Under the pieces are notes generated by a model that was not told the DNA's origin, did no database searches, and was given only the letters and a program-made list of their open reading frames with translations. From Chloroflexota bacterium (GTDB lineage Bacteria > Chloroflexota > UBA5177 > JANWHV01), in assembly GCA_025924845.1 (NCBI GenBank), contig JAICHN010000314.1, positions 1 through 6,108 of the forward strand: DNA of 6,108 bases. The letters are read 5' to 3'. The position numbers were made by a program, and so were the translations under genes. Below, piece after piece: positions 5,555-6,108 of this stretch (positions are counted from its first letter, which is position 1; each line of letters begins with the position of its first letter).

Positions 5555-6108
5555 ATGTGCATGCATATGTCGTCGTTGCCGGGAGGGCGAAGTATCCCCA
5601 TCTACTCGCTGCGCGATCTGGCGCATCATGGCTTCCCGGCTCGAGCCCTAGTGAACGGTCAGGTCGCCGCCTTCCACGCCGGGCTATTCGGCCTCGTGCG
5701 CGGCTATGAGGTGCGGTCCCTTACCGACCGCGCCCATGAGTCTCACGCGCCTCGACTACCCCTGGCGGAGGGCGCTCTCCTGCTCTCACCTCGTGGGGCC
5801 ATCCCCCTGATCGCCGCGGATCGGGTACACCCTTCATTTCAGCTGCCGGACGACTATCAGAGTCTCTTCGCCTCCCTCTCCGCCCCCCTACAAGTGGTAG
5901 TTCCACTGCGTGGGTTCGGCCGGTCCAATCACGCCGCGGCGGACGAACCGGCTGCCGAGGGCGACACCGTAGAGAGAGCCATCTCGGCGGAGACCACGTC
6001 CGCCGTAGCCATGCTCTGGATGCACGACCTGGCGTGGATAGCGTTTACCGACCTCCTGGCCATGTGTGGTACACCCGACCGCTATTACACGTTCACACCC
6101 CTGGCCCA
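5555..6108 (+). CDS. Partial gene of unknown function, divergent from the regulator
   Basis: A plus-strand frame open from 5498 to the right edge, so its 3' end is outside the window; 184 codons are visible from the ATG at 5555. Third positions are strongly G/C (roughly 80%), as expected for a real gene here. The start is uncertain: ATG 5555 has GGAAG 7 bases upstream, GTG 5549 has AGGAAAG 8 bases upstream, ATG 5528 gives a 9-residue longer product, and ATGs at 5561 and 5567 are also in frame. From 5555 the protein has a Met/Cys/His-rich start (MCMHM), a mixed alpha/beta-looking part (about 14-120, with GLFGLVRGYE, ALLLSPRGAIPLIAADR and LQVVVPLRGFG), an acidic Ala-rich linker (about 126-146) and a Trp-containing hydrophobic stretch (about 148-172). 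There is no signal peptide, clear membrane helix or catalytic motif that I can name. Its place opposite the SARP-STAND regulator makes it a plausible regulatory target. Confidence 0.72.
   Translation, partial: MCMHMSSLPGGRSIPIYSLRDLAHHGFPARALVNGQVAAFHAGLFGLVRGYEVRSLTDRAHESHAPRLPLAEGALLLSPRGAIPLIAADRVHPSFQLPDDYQSLFASLSAPLQVVVPLRGFGRSNHAAADEPAAEGDTVERAISAETTSAVAMLWMHDLAWIAFTDLLAMCGTPDRYYTFTPLA

Overview
This window is a high-GC, mostly coding stretch of bacterial DNA. The gene families and domain styles fit the Chloroflexota, perhaps the Thermomicrobia: a SARP/BTAD regulator with a built-in cyclase-like domain and STAND ATPase, a GH130 enzyme ending in the '..ARL.VP..LP' style, and a small membrane protein of the DUF1345-like type. 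This assignment is inference from protein style, since no rRNA or other marker is present.

Layout from left to right. (1) Positions 1-335 hold a weakly supported reading frame on the minus strand that runs off the left edge, plus one perfect hairpin. (2) Positions 336-2123 hold a clear two-gene minus-strand operon: a multi-pass membrane protein of unknown function (1434-2123), then, 9 bases downstream, a GH130 glycoside phosphorylase/hydrolase-like enzyme (336-1424). (3) Positions 2124-2725 are about 600 bases without an intact gene. They contain a short decayed piece of what looks like the C-terminus of an MMPL/RND-type exporter. (4) Positions 2726-5197 hold an 823-residue minus-strand regulator: SARP-type winged helix, BTAD, a degenerate nucleotide-cyclase-like domain, then an NB-ARC-type STAND ATPase and a second winged helix. 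It stops just where TPR repeats normally begin. (5) Positions 5198-5527 are a divergent intergenic region with a good promoter candidate for the regulator, leader hairpins and a 10-base AT-rich palindrome. (6) From about 5528/5555 to the right edge there is a plus-strand gene, cut off by the window end, that I do not recognise.

How they may fit together: the membrane protein and the GH130 enzyme are probably co-transcribed. The SARP-STAND regulator lies upstream in the same orientation but is separated from them by the decayed region, so control of the GH130 operon by it is possible but not shown. Its divergent arrangement with the unknown right-hand gene makes that gene an equally good target. 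The most interesting points are the cyclase-like domain that appears to have lost its catalytic residues, the abrupt end of the regulator next to an exporter relic (a possible deletion scar), and the unrecognised divergent gene.
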